A DNA stretch of 47,151 bases from Limosilactobacillus antri DSM 16041 (GTDB lineage: Bacteria > Bacillota > Bacilli > Lactobacillales > Lactobacillaceae): NCBI RefSeq assembly GCF_000160835.1, contig NZ_GG700735.1:23103-70253 (forward strand), written 5' to 3'. Below the pieces are notes generated by a model. The model was not told the origin of the DNA, did no database searches, and saw only the letters and a list, made by a program, of their open reading frames with translations. Shown in pieces: positions 1 through 8,800 of the stretch. Positions within the stretch are counted from its first letter, which is position 1. Each line of letters opens with the position of its first letter. Both the position numbers and the translations under genes were made by a program.

Positions 1-179
1 CAGCCGATTTTCGGTGTTTGTCTTTCGACGCGAAGCTAGCCTCTGGGAACCTCCGCAAGGATGGCTACGCCGCGCAGCAAGCCTATTTGGGGTTGGTCAA
101 ACGCTGGTTTATCAGCGTTTGAACTGCCAGCCAGCTACTGCGCTGAGGCATTTTTATCTTAAAAACAGTAAAGAGACTG
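1..179. repeat. palindromic intergenic repeat, copy 1
   Basis: This segment matches 2912-3046 over almost its whole length: the same GATTTTCGGTGTTTGTCTTTCG start, GCAGCAAGCCTATTT, CCAGCCAGCTACTGCGCTG and AAAGAG.CTG end. Copy 1 carries about 38 extra bases (about 34-71) absent from copy 2. The core folds on itself. GCGCAG at 72-77 pairs with CTGCGC at 138-143, and an inner perfect 10-bp stem is TCAAACGCTG/CAGCGTTTGA. The window begins inside the left part, so the upstream half of the first hairpin is missing. A 63-codon frame through it has no ribosome site and is not taken as a gene. Confidence 0.75.
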
Positions 180-243
180 AGTTAATTTCCAGATTCCATT
201 CTTAACTTATGCCGTAACGCTGCCAAGCACCGGCTTTTTCTTA

Positions 244-1584
244 CTACTTGACCGCCTTGGCAACAGCTTGCTGGCCCAGTAAGTTGATGAAGTTGAATGG
301 CCGGTCGAAGTTCGGTTGGAACAACATATCAACCATCGCCATGAAGTCAATCGTGTTATGGTTTTGAATCATCACGGAAACCGCGTTCGCGTACATGGAA
401 ATGTCCAACTTGCTCATAAATTGGGCACCCAAAATCTGGTTGTTGCTCCGGTCCCAGACCACCGTCCCGATCACCGTGGCGTTGGTCGGCATAAATTCCG
501 GCCGGTAGTGATCCTCAAAGGTCACAGCATCGGCATCAAAGCCCGCGGCCTTGGCACTTTCCAGGGTCATCCCAGTCGAGGACATCGCGTTGTCGTACAG
601 CTGCAGGCCCGAGGTCGACTGGGTTCCCATGTAAGTCATGGTATTGCCGTAGAGGTTGGTACCGGCAATGATTCCCTGCCGGACCGCATTGGTCGCCAAC
701 GGAACGTAAGCTTCCTGGTTCGTCGGGTTGTAGTGAACCGCGACCGAATCACCTGCACCATAGACGTCCGGGTCCGAAGTCTGCATATAAGCGTTGGTCT
801 TGATTGAGCCGTCCGCGTTGAATTCAAGCTGGTCCTTGAAGAGGCTGGTATTCGGGCGGAAGCCAATGCAGAGGATGGCAATGTCGGCGTCGTAGCTCCC
901 CCGATCGGTCTTAACCACGACTCCCTGGTCCGCTGGTTCAAACCCGGCAACCAGTTCGCCAAGGGCCAGCGTCACCTGGTGGTCTTCAAAGTCCTTGGTG
1001 ACAATGTCGGTGTACTTGGCATCGTAGTACTTGCTGAGCAGGCGGTCGTTGCCGTCGATCAGGGTTACCTGCTTGCCCTGTTTGCTGTACGCTTCAACCA
1101 GTTCAACCCCGATGTAGCCGCCGCCAATCACGACCACCTTTTGTGCATTTTGTGCGACCTCAAAGAGCTTTTGGGCGTGGTTGTAGTTTTTGCAGAGGTA
1201 AACATTCGGATCGTCAATTCCTGGCAGGTTCGGAATTACCGGCCAGGAACCGGTCGTTACCATCAGCTTGTCATAGTGGTCCTCAGTTTCTTCACCGCTG
1301 ACCAGGTCTTTAACTTGCAGGGTCTTCTTTTGCAGGTCCACCGCGGTAACTTCATGCTGCATGTGAACGGCTGCACCAAGCTGGGACAGGGCTTCCGGGC
1401 TTGAGTAGAACATATCATCAATGTTTTTAGCAACCCCGCCCAAGTAGGTTGCAATGCCGCACGAGAGAAAGGAAACGTTGTCGTTCTTCTCGTAGATGGT
1501 CACCTCGGCATCCGGGTGCTGGCTGAGTACTTGACTGGCAGTAATGGTTCCCGCATGGGTACAACCAATAATTACGATCTTCAT
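244..1584 (-). CDS. nox: NADH oxidase, water-forming (Nox family flavoprotein)
   Basis: This is an FAD-dependent pyridine nucleotide-disulphide oxidoreductase of the NADH oxidase/CoA-disulphide reductase family. It would reduce O2 to water with NADH and so regenerate NAD+ and remove oxygen in the cytosol. Seen: an N-terminal FAD fold (VIIGCTHAG), the redox cysteine in SFLSCGIA, the NAD-binding GGGYIGVEL near residue 160, and the second FAD motif VYGAGDS. I start at the ATG at 1584, not the in-frame ATG at 1590, because AGGAGG directly abuts the upstream ATG. That choice puts the redox cysteine at residue 42 and a conserved histidine at residue 10, as in known Nox enzymes. The length of 446 residues is normal. 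A CoA-disulphide reductase role is less likely. Confidence 0.92.
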   Translation of the reverse strand: MKIVIIGCTHAGTITASQVLSQHPDAEVTIYEKNDNVSFLSCGIATYLGGVAKNIDDMFYSSPEALSQLGAAVHMQHEVTAVDLQKKTLQVKDLVSGEETEDHYDKLMVTTGSWPVIPNLPGIDDPNVYLCKNYNHAQKLFEVAQNAQKVVVIGGGYIGVELVEAYSKQGKQVTLIDGNDRLLSKYYDAKYTDIVTKDFEDHQVTLALGELVAGFEPADQGVVVKTDRGSYDADIAILCIGFRPNTSLFKDQLEFNADGSIKTNAYMQTSDPDVYGAGDSVAVHYNPTNQEAYVPLATNAVRQGIIAGTNLYGNTMTYMGTQSTSGLQLYDNAMSSTGMTLESAKAAGFDADAVTFEDHYRPEFMPTNATVIGTVVWDRSNNQILGAQFMSKLDISMYANAVSVMIQNHNTIDFMAMVDMLFQPNFDRPFNFINLLGQQAVAKAVK

Positions 1585-1911
1585 AGTCATCCTCCTATAT
1601 CGTTCGATAAGTGTTTACTTCTAACACACCGTAATTATAGCAACCTATTACCCGTTGTCCAGAAGAATTTGTGAATTCAGTAACTACCGCTGTACATTTA
1701 TCATTCGATAAACACTGTTATCTGTGCGTGCAGCCCCCTTTTTATAAATTTGGCGTTATTACTAATTTATAGTAAGTGTTGAGCCACCCAGTTACTTAAA
1801 CAGCAGTCACGTAGAAACGGTGCTGGCGTTTATAGGTCTTTCCCCGATTGCTTTCCCCCCGCTAATCGCCAATAATAGGGGGTATTAAATCAATCGATAG
1901 GAGTGACTCCA
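1585..1911. promoter_or_regulatory. nox/eamA divergent intergenic region with two TATCRTTCGATA sites
   Basis: This gap of about 330 bases separates two divergent genes. It holds two similar dyads: TATCGTTCGATA at 1598-1609, just upstream of the nox ribosome site, and TTTATCATTCGATAAA at 1697-1712. Both share ATCRTTCGATAA. They look like binding sites for one regulator, but I do not recognise it. They match neither Rex nor CcpA sites. The rest shows no gene. Confidence 0.4.
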
Positions 1912-2805
1912 TTGAAGCAAGCAGCCATTAATAAGGGCCAGCTATGGGGCGTCGAGTTAAACCTCATCTCACTACTCTTTAGCAGCATCAGCCCGGTCCT
2001 GAATAAATTTTCATTAACCAGCCTTAGTCCGGTCATCGGGGGGATCTTTACCAGTTGTTTTGCAGCGGGCTTTGTTCTCATCGTCGTCTTGCTGAGCCAT
2101 CGGCAGGTTTCGCTAACCACACTTAAAAATCCGTGGCTGTGGCTGCTCGGGGGTACCAACGCCGTCGGAATTATCCTCCAATATGTGGCACTCTCCCTTC
2201 TCAGCCCGATTACGGTCACTTTAATTGCTCGGATGTACCTCGTCTACGTCTTCGTCCTCTCTTACCTCTTCTTAAAGGAACGCATCGGGGGCTGGGACTA
2301 CCTGGCAATTATTCTTTGTATTCTTGGTTCATTCCTGATTTCCGGCGGCCGAATCCAGTTGAGTGATAATGGCTGGGGAATTATCTGTGCTTTTATCTAC
2401 CCGCTGATGTACGCCGCCAACAACATCACTGCCAAGCACCTGGTCAAGGACGCCCAGCCCAGCAACGTCTTGTTTTATAACCACCTGACGTCTGCACTGC
2501 TGCTGGTGGGCTACGCACTGGCCAGCGGAACTTCTTTTAAGAATATCTCCGGCCAGGCTGTCGCCTTTAACTTCGCTGGAGCCTTCTTTAACGGTTTCAT
2601 GTCACTCTTACTCTTCTACACTAGCCTGCGCTTCATCTCCGCAGGTAAGGCTAACATCGTCCGGGCATTTGGGCCGGTCATCGTAATCATCTACTCGGCT
2701 TTCTTCTTCCCGGTTCAAATCACACCATCTCTGATTGGTGGGGCCCTGCTGGTGATCAGTGCAAGCACCATCGTCACCTTTACCAAGACCCGCGAACGGG
2801 CATAG
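1912..2805 (+). CDS. EamA/DMT-family transporter
   Basis: This is a ten-helix inner-membrane transporter of the drug/metabolite (EamA, RhaT-like) superfamily; the substrate cannot be told. The protein is two repeats of five hydrophobic segments. A typical end-of-first-half pattern is LIARMYLVYVFVLSYLFLKERIG, and the second half contains SLRFISAGKANIVRAFGPV. The frame opens with GTG at 1903, but AGGAG overlaps that codon. TTG at 1912 lies 8 bases after AGGAG and is the better start, giving 297 residues. A hairpin with a T-rich tail follows at 2890. It is single, divergent from nox, and nothing links it to nitrate respiration. Confidence 0.85.
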   Translation: MKQAAINKGQLWGVELNLISLLFSSISPVLNKFSLTSLSPVIGGIFTSCFAAGFVLIVVLLSHRQVSLTTLKNPWLWLLGGTNAVGIILQYVALSLLSPITVTLIARMYLVYVFVLSYLFLKERIGGWDYLAIILCILGSFLISGGRIQLSDNGWGIICAFIYPLMYAANNITAKHLVKDAQPSNVLFYNHLTSALLLVGYALASGTSFKNISGQAVAFNFAGAFFNGFMSLLLFYTSLRFISAGKANIVRAFGPVIVIIYSAFFFPVQITPSLIGGALLVISASTIVTFTKTRERA

Positions 2806-2889
2806 TCAATCAAAAGGAGCTATTATCCAGGCCATGGTTATGGACCTGGCATCACGTAATCTTTTTAACTAAACAAAAGAGTGGAAAAG

Positions 2890-2927
2890 AACACCGAAAA
2901 TCGACTGGCAAGCTGATTTTCGGTGTT
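2890..2927 (+). terminator. rho-independent terminator after the EamA gene
   Basis: A 13-base stem AACACCGAAAATC/GATTTTCGGTGTT with a 12-base loop is followed by TGTCTTT. The right arm is shared with the palindromic repeat that follows, so the repeat begins within the terminator. Confidence 0.7.
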
Positions 2928-3046
2928 TGTCTTTCGGCGCGCAGCAAGCCTATTTAGGGTAGGTCAAATGCCGATTTATTAGCGTTTAACCTACCAGCCA
3001 GCTACTGCGCTGTTGCATTACTATCTTTAAAATAGCAAAGAGGCTG
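2912..3046. repeat. palindromic intergenic repeat, copy 2
   Basis: This is the second copy of the element at 1-179. The outer stem is GCGCAG (2939-2944) with CTGCGC (3005-3010). The inner stem GGTAGGT/ACCTACC continues as CAAATGC/GCGTTTA. The arm sequences differ from copy 1 but pairing is largely kept, which suggests a structure under selection. The end of the repeat forms the left arm of the narI terminator. The 2806-3076 gap holds only these elements. Confidence 0.75.
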
Positions 3047-3058
3047 ATTCCCAGCCTC
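3029..3058 (-). terminator. terminator of the narGHJI operon
   Basis: GAGGCTG (3040-3046) pairs with CAGCCTC (3052-3058) around a 5-base loop. On the minus strand the hairpin is followed by TTTGCTATTTT, about 20 bases beyond the narI stop codon. Confidence 0.75.
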
Positions 3059-3076
3059 CTTAATATTGCCACTCAA

Positions 3077-3769
3077 TTAATACGAAGCGTTAACCCGCCG
3101 CCGGTAAACAATGTAACGACGGAAAATATACTGCCATGGCAAGGTCAGTGCGTGAACCAACCGGGTATACGGGAAGTAACCGAAGATGGCAAAGCCACAC
3201 AGGATGTGGACCTTGTAAATCAGCGGGACGTTGGCCATCAACTGCCATTGCGGGTGAAGCGTAAAGAGACTCCGCACCCACGGACCAATCGTAAGCCGGT
3301 AATTATAGTCGATAAAGCCACCGGTAATCGTACAAGACAGGCCCAGTGCAATCGTAATCAATAGCGCCCAGTCAATGATGATGTCATTGAGGTCACTGGT
3401 CTTAAAAACCCGCATCACCGTCATCCGCCGGTAAGTCAGAATGGCAATTCCGATAAAAGCCAGCAGTCCAGCTGGGATTCCCATCATTAGTGAGCCATAA
3501 AGATGGTACATGCGCTCGGTAATACCAAAGAAAGCCGTCCAGCTCTGTGGTACCAGCATCCCCAGGCAGTGGCCAAAGAAGGCCAGAATAATTCCAACGT
3601 GGAAGGTAATGCTGCCGATCATCAACTTCTTCTTTTCAAAAATTTCACTCGACTTTGCCGTAATCGAACAGTGGAAATACTTAAAACGGACAAAGTTACC
3701 AATGATAAAGGATGCCAACATGACATACGGGTACACAACCCATAAAAAGATTGACCAACCATTATGCAT
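3077..3769 (-). CDS. narI: respiratory nitrate reductase gamma subunit (cytochrome b)
   Basis: NarI is the membrane di-haem cytochrome b that oxidises quinol and feeds electrons to NarH. The 230 residues match the family and show five hydrophobic segments. Likely haem-ligand histidines are in FHVGIILAFFGHCLG (helix 2) and in KVHILCGFAIFGYF and RLVHAL (helix 5). The ATG at 3769 overlaps the end of narJ by 8 bases, so the genes are translationally coupled. Lactobacilli that use this enzyme are known to depend on supplied haem and menaquinone. No gene for making either lies in the window, apart from a decayed prenyl-synthase-like gene at 17519. Confidence 0.95.
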   Translation of the reverse strand: MHNGWSIFLWVVYPYVMLASFIIGNFVRFKYFHCSITAKSSEIFEKKKLMIGSITFHVGIILAFFGHCLGMLVPQSWTAFFGITERMYHLYGSLMMGIPAGLLAFIGIAILTYRRMTVMRVFKTSDLNDIIIDWALLITIALGLSCTITGGFIDYNYRLTIGPWVRSLFTLHPQWQLMANVPLIYKVHILCGFAIFGYFPYTRLVHALTLPWQYIFRRYIVYRRRVNASY

Positions 3770-4340
3770 CTGTTTTCACCTCTGCTTTCACGCAGGAACC
3801 AATTATGTCCCGCGTCATTTGAATTAATTTAATATACGGATGATCACTGTCAGCTGCCGCGTTAGCGAGGAGGTTGTACGTGCCGTCCTCAATTACACTT
3901 AACGCTAGCTGCAGATCTACCCGGCGCGGATCGTCCAAGTAGTCGCCGCAGGCCAAAAAGTCCAATAGTAATGGCAAGTAGTCAGACAGCTCACTAGTCG
4001 TCTCCGCCACCCCAAACATCTCGTAGAGCATCTTGAGTTTGGCCAAGACCGTTCCCCGTTCACGAGAATCGGTCATTTTGTAATACGACATATACAAAGT
4101 GTAGCGCCGGTTCATTTCGAATAGTTGAGCATAGTTAGTCTGTTGCTCCAAATAAGTGGGCGCAGCCAACTGATCAAACAACCCGAGTAATTGCTTCCGG
4201 GTTGCTTGCGCCAGCGCCCGGTCTGTTGCCAGCTGCTGGCGGGTCGTTGCTGAAAAGGTATCCGTTGTCGGGTAGTCAACCAGCCGTGACAAGATAGCAA
4301 ATGTCGGCCGTAATTGCGCTAGTCGCTTAAAATCAATCAC
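3762..4340 (-). CDS. narJ: nitrate reductase assembly chaperone (delta subunit)
   Basis: NarJ is a soluble, all-helical chaperone of the TorD/NarJ family. It binds apo-NarG, allows Moco insertion and is not part of the final enzyme. Recognisable features are the DYPTTDTFS-type N-terminal region and LYMSYYKMTDSRERGTVLAKLKMLYEMFG, which match the family core. An ATG at 4379 lies inside narH without a ribosome site. The GTG at 4340 follows GGGGGG by 7 bases and overlaps the narH stop by 8 bases, so I choose GTG, giving 192 residues. Its place between narH and narI is the standard order. Confidence 0.92.
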   Translation of the reverse strand: MIDFKRLAQLRPTFAILSRLVDYPTTDTFSATTRQQLATDRALAQATRKQLLGLFDQLAAPTYLEQQTNYAQLFEMNRRYTLYMSYYKMTDSRERGTVLAKLKMLYEMFGVAETTSELSDYLPLLLDFLACGDYLDDPRRVDLQLALSVIEDGTYNLLANAAADSDHPYIKLIQMTRDIIGSCVKAEVKTDA

Positions 4341-5892
4341 GCCAAATCCCCCCGTAGAAGCTGTCGGCATAGATCTCATTAGTAGACTTGCCAGCTTCGG
4401 CCTTCTGGAACATACTCCGGTGCTGCGGTGCTAAGGCACAGCCTTCACATTCGTTGTAACCCAAGCCGCCCTGCTCACTCTGAGCGTTTTCCAACTCAGC
4501 CTTTTGGCTCCGCGGAATCACAAAACGGTCCTCGTAACGCGCAATCGCGAGCAGACGGTAAAGGGACGTTGCCCGGGCCGCGGTCAAACCAACCCGGGTC
4601 AGCTTACTAGTGTCAAAGTCCTTACCGCTGGTCTTGGCCCGCATGTACAACCGCATCATGGCTAACTTATACAAGGCACTCTTGACCACCGGCACGTTAC
4701 CGCCAGTCAGGAGGTTTGCCAGGTACTGAACTGGAATCCGCATCTGGTCGATTCCGGGGAAGATCATGTCTGGGTCCTTGATCGAGTTGCGTCCTTCAAA
4801 GTAGGACATCACTGGTGATAGCGGTGGAATGTACCAAACCATTGGCATCGTCCGGTACTCTGGGTGCAACGGAAAGGCAATCTTTTCCTTCACCGCTAGC
4901 TTGTAAATCGGCGACTTCTGAGCTGCCGCAATCATTTCCTCTGAAATTCCGTCCTTAAGTGCCTGCTTGACCACCTCTGGGTCGTTCGGGTCCAGGAACA
5001 AGCCCAGCTGGGCTTCATAAAGTTTGCTTTCGTCCGGGGTTGACGCAGCTTGTTCAACCCGGTCGGCATCATACAGCATGGCACCGATGTAACGAATCCG
5101 GCCCACACAGGTTTCAGCACAGACGGTCGGCTGCCCCTCTTCAATCCGCGGGTAACAGAACGTGCACTTCTCCGCCTTATGGGTCTTCCAGTTAAAGTAG
5201 ACCTTCTTGTATGGACAGCCGGTCATGCAGAATCGCCAGCCCCGGCACCGTTCTTGGTCTACCAAGACGATTCCATCTTCATCCCGCTTGTACATCGCGC
5301 CAGACGGACAAGAAGCCACACAGGGGGCGTTAAGACAGTGTTCACATAGCCGGGGCAGGTACATCATGAAGGCCTGTTCAAAGTTCTTCTTGATATCGCC
5401 CTCGATCTTTTGCATGTTCGGGTCCTGCTGAACATACTCTGTCGAACCGGCGAGGTCGTCGTCCCAGTTTGGGCCCGTCGTTAGTTCCATGTTTTCACCC
5501 GTAATTTGGGACTTTGGCCGCGCCACGGGCTGGTGCTTGCGTTCAGGGCCAAAAAGGGTCTTATAATCGTAAGTCCATGGTTCGTAGTAGTTGTCCATCT
5601 CAGGCATATCATTGTTATAAAAGATCTTTCCCAGGGCGATCTTGTTGAGCTTGTTTCCAGCCCGCAATTGGAGCTTCCCTTTGGCATTGAGCGTCCAGCC
5701 CCCGTGGTACTGGTCTTCATCTTCCCAGCGCTTCGGGAAGCCGACCCCCGGCTTAGTTTCAACATTATTAAACCACATATACTCAGCCCCGGGCCGGTTC
5801 GTCCAGGTATTCTTACAAGTTACCGAGCAGGTATGGCAGCCGATACACTTATCAAGGTTCAGTACCATCCCAATTTGTGCTTTAATCTTCAC
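4333..5892 (-). CDS. narH: respiratory nitrate reductase beta subunit (iron-sulphur)
   Basis: NarH is the cytoplasmic electron-transfer subunit with four Fe-S clusters. Seen: CIGCHTCSVTCKNTW near the N-terminus, CEHCLNAPCVASCPSG in the middle, CRGWRFCMTGCPYKK with the tryptophan that marks the 3Fe-4S cluster, and CTFCYPRIEEGQPTVCAETC. All cysteine groups are intact. The length of 519 residues is close to the E. coli protein. The start codon overlaps the narG stop by 11 bases and the stop overlaps narJ, so the four subunits are tightly coupled. Confidence 0.96.
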   Translation of the reverse strand: MKIKAQIGMVLNLDKCIGCHTCSVTCKNTWTNRPGAEYMWFNNVETKPGVGFPKRWEDEDQYHGGWTLNAKGKLQLRAGNKLNKIALGKIFYNNDMPEMDNYYEPWTYDYKTLFGPERKHQPVARPKSQITGENMELTTGPNWDDDLAGSTEYVQQDPNMQKIEGDIKKNFEQAFMMYLPRLCEHCLNAPCVASCPSGAMYKRDEDGIVLVDQERCRGWRFCMTGCPYKKVYFNWKTHKAEKCTFCYPRIEEGQPTVCAETCVGRIRYIGAMLYDADRVEQAASTPDESKLYEAQLGLFLDPNDPEVVKQALKDGISEEMIAAAQKSPIYKLAVKEKIAFPLHPEYRTMPMVWYIPPLSPVMSYFEGRNSIKDPDMIFPGIDQMRIPVQYLANLLTGGNVPVVKSALYKLAMMRLYMRAKTSGKDFDTSKLTRVGLTAARATSLYRLLAIARYEDRFVIPRSQKAELENAQSEQGGLGYNECEGCALAPQHRSMFQKAEAGKSTNEIYADSFYGGIWRD

Positions 5893-8800
5893 TCCAGTTC
5901 ACCTTCTTTAACTTTCGTACGTTGACGTAGAGGTCCCGCTGGTTTCCAGTCGGACCATAGTAGTTCCAGGCATAACTCAGCTGGCCGTAGCCGCCGACCA
6001 TGTGCGTTGGTTTTACGTGAATCTGCGTTGGCGCGTTGTGCGAACCACCACGGTTACCAGTAATTGTGGAGAGTGGTTCGTAGATTTCATTATCCTGGGC
6101 ATGGTACATGTACATCGAGCCCTTCGGCATCCGGTGAGAAACAACGGCCCGGGCAGTCACGACCCCGTTTCGATTATAGGCTTCCAACCAGTCGTTATCC
6201 TTCACCTTCAGCCGGTCGGCATCTTCTGGGCTGATCCATACGGTCGGGCCACCCCGGAAGAGCGTCAGCATCTCAAGATTGTCATAGTACATCGTGTGGA
6301 TGTTCCACTTCCCGTGCGGGGTCATGTACTTTAAGGTAATTTCATCCTTGACTGGCTTAACGTCGGTATCCTCAGGTGCCAATACAATCGGTGGCAGTGA
6401 TGGCTTGTAGGTTGCTAGACCTTCGCCGAATTCACGGAAGACCTCGTGGTCAACGTAGAACTGCTCCCGGCCGGTCAGAGTCCGGGTTGGCACCTTCCGC
6501 TCTGTCATCAGGGAGAATGGCGTATACCGGTCGCCACCGTGCTTAGCCGAGGTCCCAATCGGGGTCGGGTAAGCTTCCTGCGGCTGGGCCGTAATCTTCT
6601 TAAACGACATCACGTCATCCGCGTGGCCCCGGCCAATATCGGTCAGGTGCTCACCAGTCCGGGCTTCTTTCTTTGCCCAGGCCCGGTCCGCCAGCTTACC
6701 ATTGGAAGCCGTCGACAGCCGTAAGATCGCGTCGCAAACCTTCTCGTCTTCGTCCAGCAGCGGACAGCCGGCACCGATACCTTCTGCCGCCACCCCGTTG
6801 AGGTCCTTCAAGTAGTCGTACTGGTCCTGAACTTCGTAGCCGTAGTTATTAACGACATTTGGTCCCAGGGTAATAAACTTCTCATAAACCTTGCTGTAAT
6901 CACGCGGGATCAGCGTTAATGACGGCATCGTCTTGCCAGGGATTGGTTCAACCTCCCCCTTCTTCCAGTCCCTGATTTTGCCAAGGGGCTGGGCGATCTC
7001 TCCTGGAGTATCATGACCGAGCGGAGCACTCTTCAAATCATAGTGCACTCCCGGCAGGTACTTTGCGGCCATCTTAGAGAAGGTCTTGGCCAGCAGCTTA
7101 AACTGCTGCCAGTCGGACTTGGACTCCCACATCGGACTAATGGCATCGTTGAATGGGTGAATAAACGGGTGCATATCCGTCGATGAGAGGTCCTTCTTCT
7201 CGTACCAGGTTGCCGCTGGCAAGACCACGTCAGAGTACATCGGGGTCGATACCATCCGAAAATCCATATCGACAACCAAGTCGAGCTTCCCGGTAGCGGC
7301 CTGGTCATGCCAAACCATTTCAGTTGGCTTGCGGCGTGAGTTTGGCTTCGCCAGTAGACCGTTTTCCGCACCCAGCAAGTGCTTCATAAAGTATTCAGCT
7401 CCCTTACCGGATGAGGCAAAGAGGTTGGACCGCCACAAGAAGAAGGCTTTAGGCTGGTTCTCGTTGGCATCTGGGTCCTCAGCTGCGAAATGCAGGCTTC
7501 CCTTCTTCAATTCTTCTACCAACTTCGGCGTAATTTTCGCCAGGTCAGTGGTCCCGTAATCCTTGGCAAAGGACAGCGGGTTCCGGTTGAATTGCGGGTA
7601 AGATGGCAGCCAGCCGAGCCGGATTGCCAACTGGTTGTAATCGGCATTATGGAGATAAGTATGCTTGCTCTTCCATACCGGGGACTTTTGGGCCTGGTTA
7701 TCAATTTCCTCGTACCGCCATTGGTCAGTGGCAAAGTAGTACCAGGTTGTTCCCTGCATCTGCCGGGCACCGCCCTTTTCCCAGTCGTTGGCAAAGGTGA
7801 TGTTAGCCCAGCCCTCTTGCGGCCGCAGTTTTTCCTGACCAACATAGTGGGCCCAGCCGCCACCGGTCTTACCAACACAGCCGCAGAGCATCAGCATGTT
7901 GATAATCGTCCGGTAGTTCATGTCAGCGTTAAACCAGTGGTTGACCCCGCCACCCATGATGACCATGCTGGCGCCATCATGGTCGGCAGCGTTTTGGGCA
8001 AATTCACGGGCAATCTGGATTACCTGGTCAGCCTTGACTCCGGAGCGTTTTTCTTGCCAGGCAGGGGTAAAGAAGCTGGTGGCGTCATGAGCATCCTTGG
8101 CAGCCAATTCATCATCGCCGGTCCGGTTAATCCCCATTTGGGCCATCATCAAATCATAAACGGTCGTAACGTCGTGTTCACTGCCGTCCGCATAGGTTAG
8201 TTTGCGCACCGGAATGTGCCGGATAACCACGGCATTACCCTCGTTACTAAAGGCGGGGAAGTCAATTACCGCCTGGGTAGTCGTAGCATCCTGGTCGTTA
8301 ACGGACAGGGCCGGGTCAATTTCGTTTCCCTCCTGATCCTTCAATTCCAGGTTCCACTTTTCCTTAGCATCATATTCCTGACCCATGGTCCCGTTAGGCA
8401 CAACAATCTTTTGCTGACGGGTATCGTAAACCACCGTCTTCCATTCGGGGTTCACCACCGTATCGTCATGTACCAGGTCGCTGATCCGGACAAAGCGGCC
8501 CGCGGTGAAGTGGTTGCTATTGGCGGCACTCGGCCCTAATTCAACCAGGAACGGCAGGTCAGTAAATTGCTTGGAATACTTGATGAAGCGATCTACCGGG
8601 TGCTTTTGGTAAAACTCGTCTAAGATCACATAGGTCATTGCCTGGGCAACGGCCGAGTCGCTCCCCGGATGCGGGGCGAGATAGTCATCAGCGAACTTAA
8701 CGTTTTCCGCGTAGTCTGGACTAACGGCAACTACCTTAGCCCCCTTGTACCGGGCTTCCGTCATAAAATGCGCATCCGGTGTCCGGGTTAGCGGGACGTT

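Noticed and set aside
14..205. 63-codon open frame at the left edge
   Set aside because: It lies wholly within the palindromic repeat, has no ribosome site and is not kept in the second copy.
7490..8200. 236-codon open frame on the plus strand
   Set aside because: It is antisense to narG, which has full family motifs; the plus-strand translation shows no recognisable domain.
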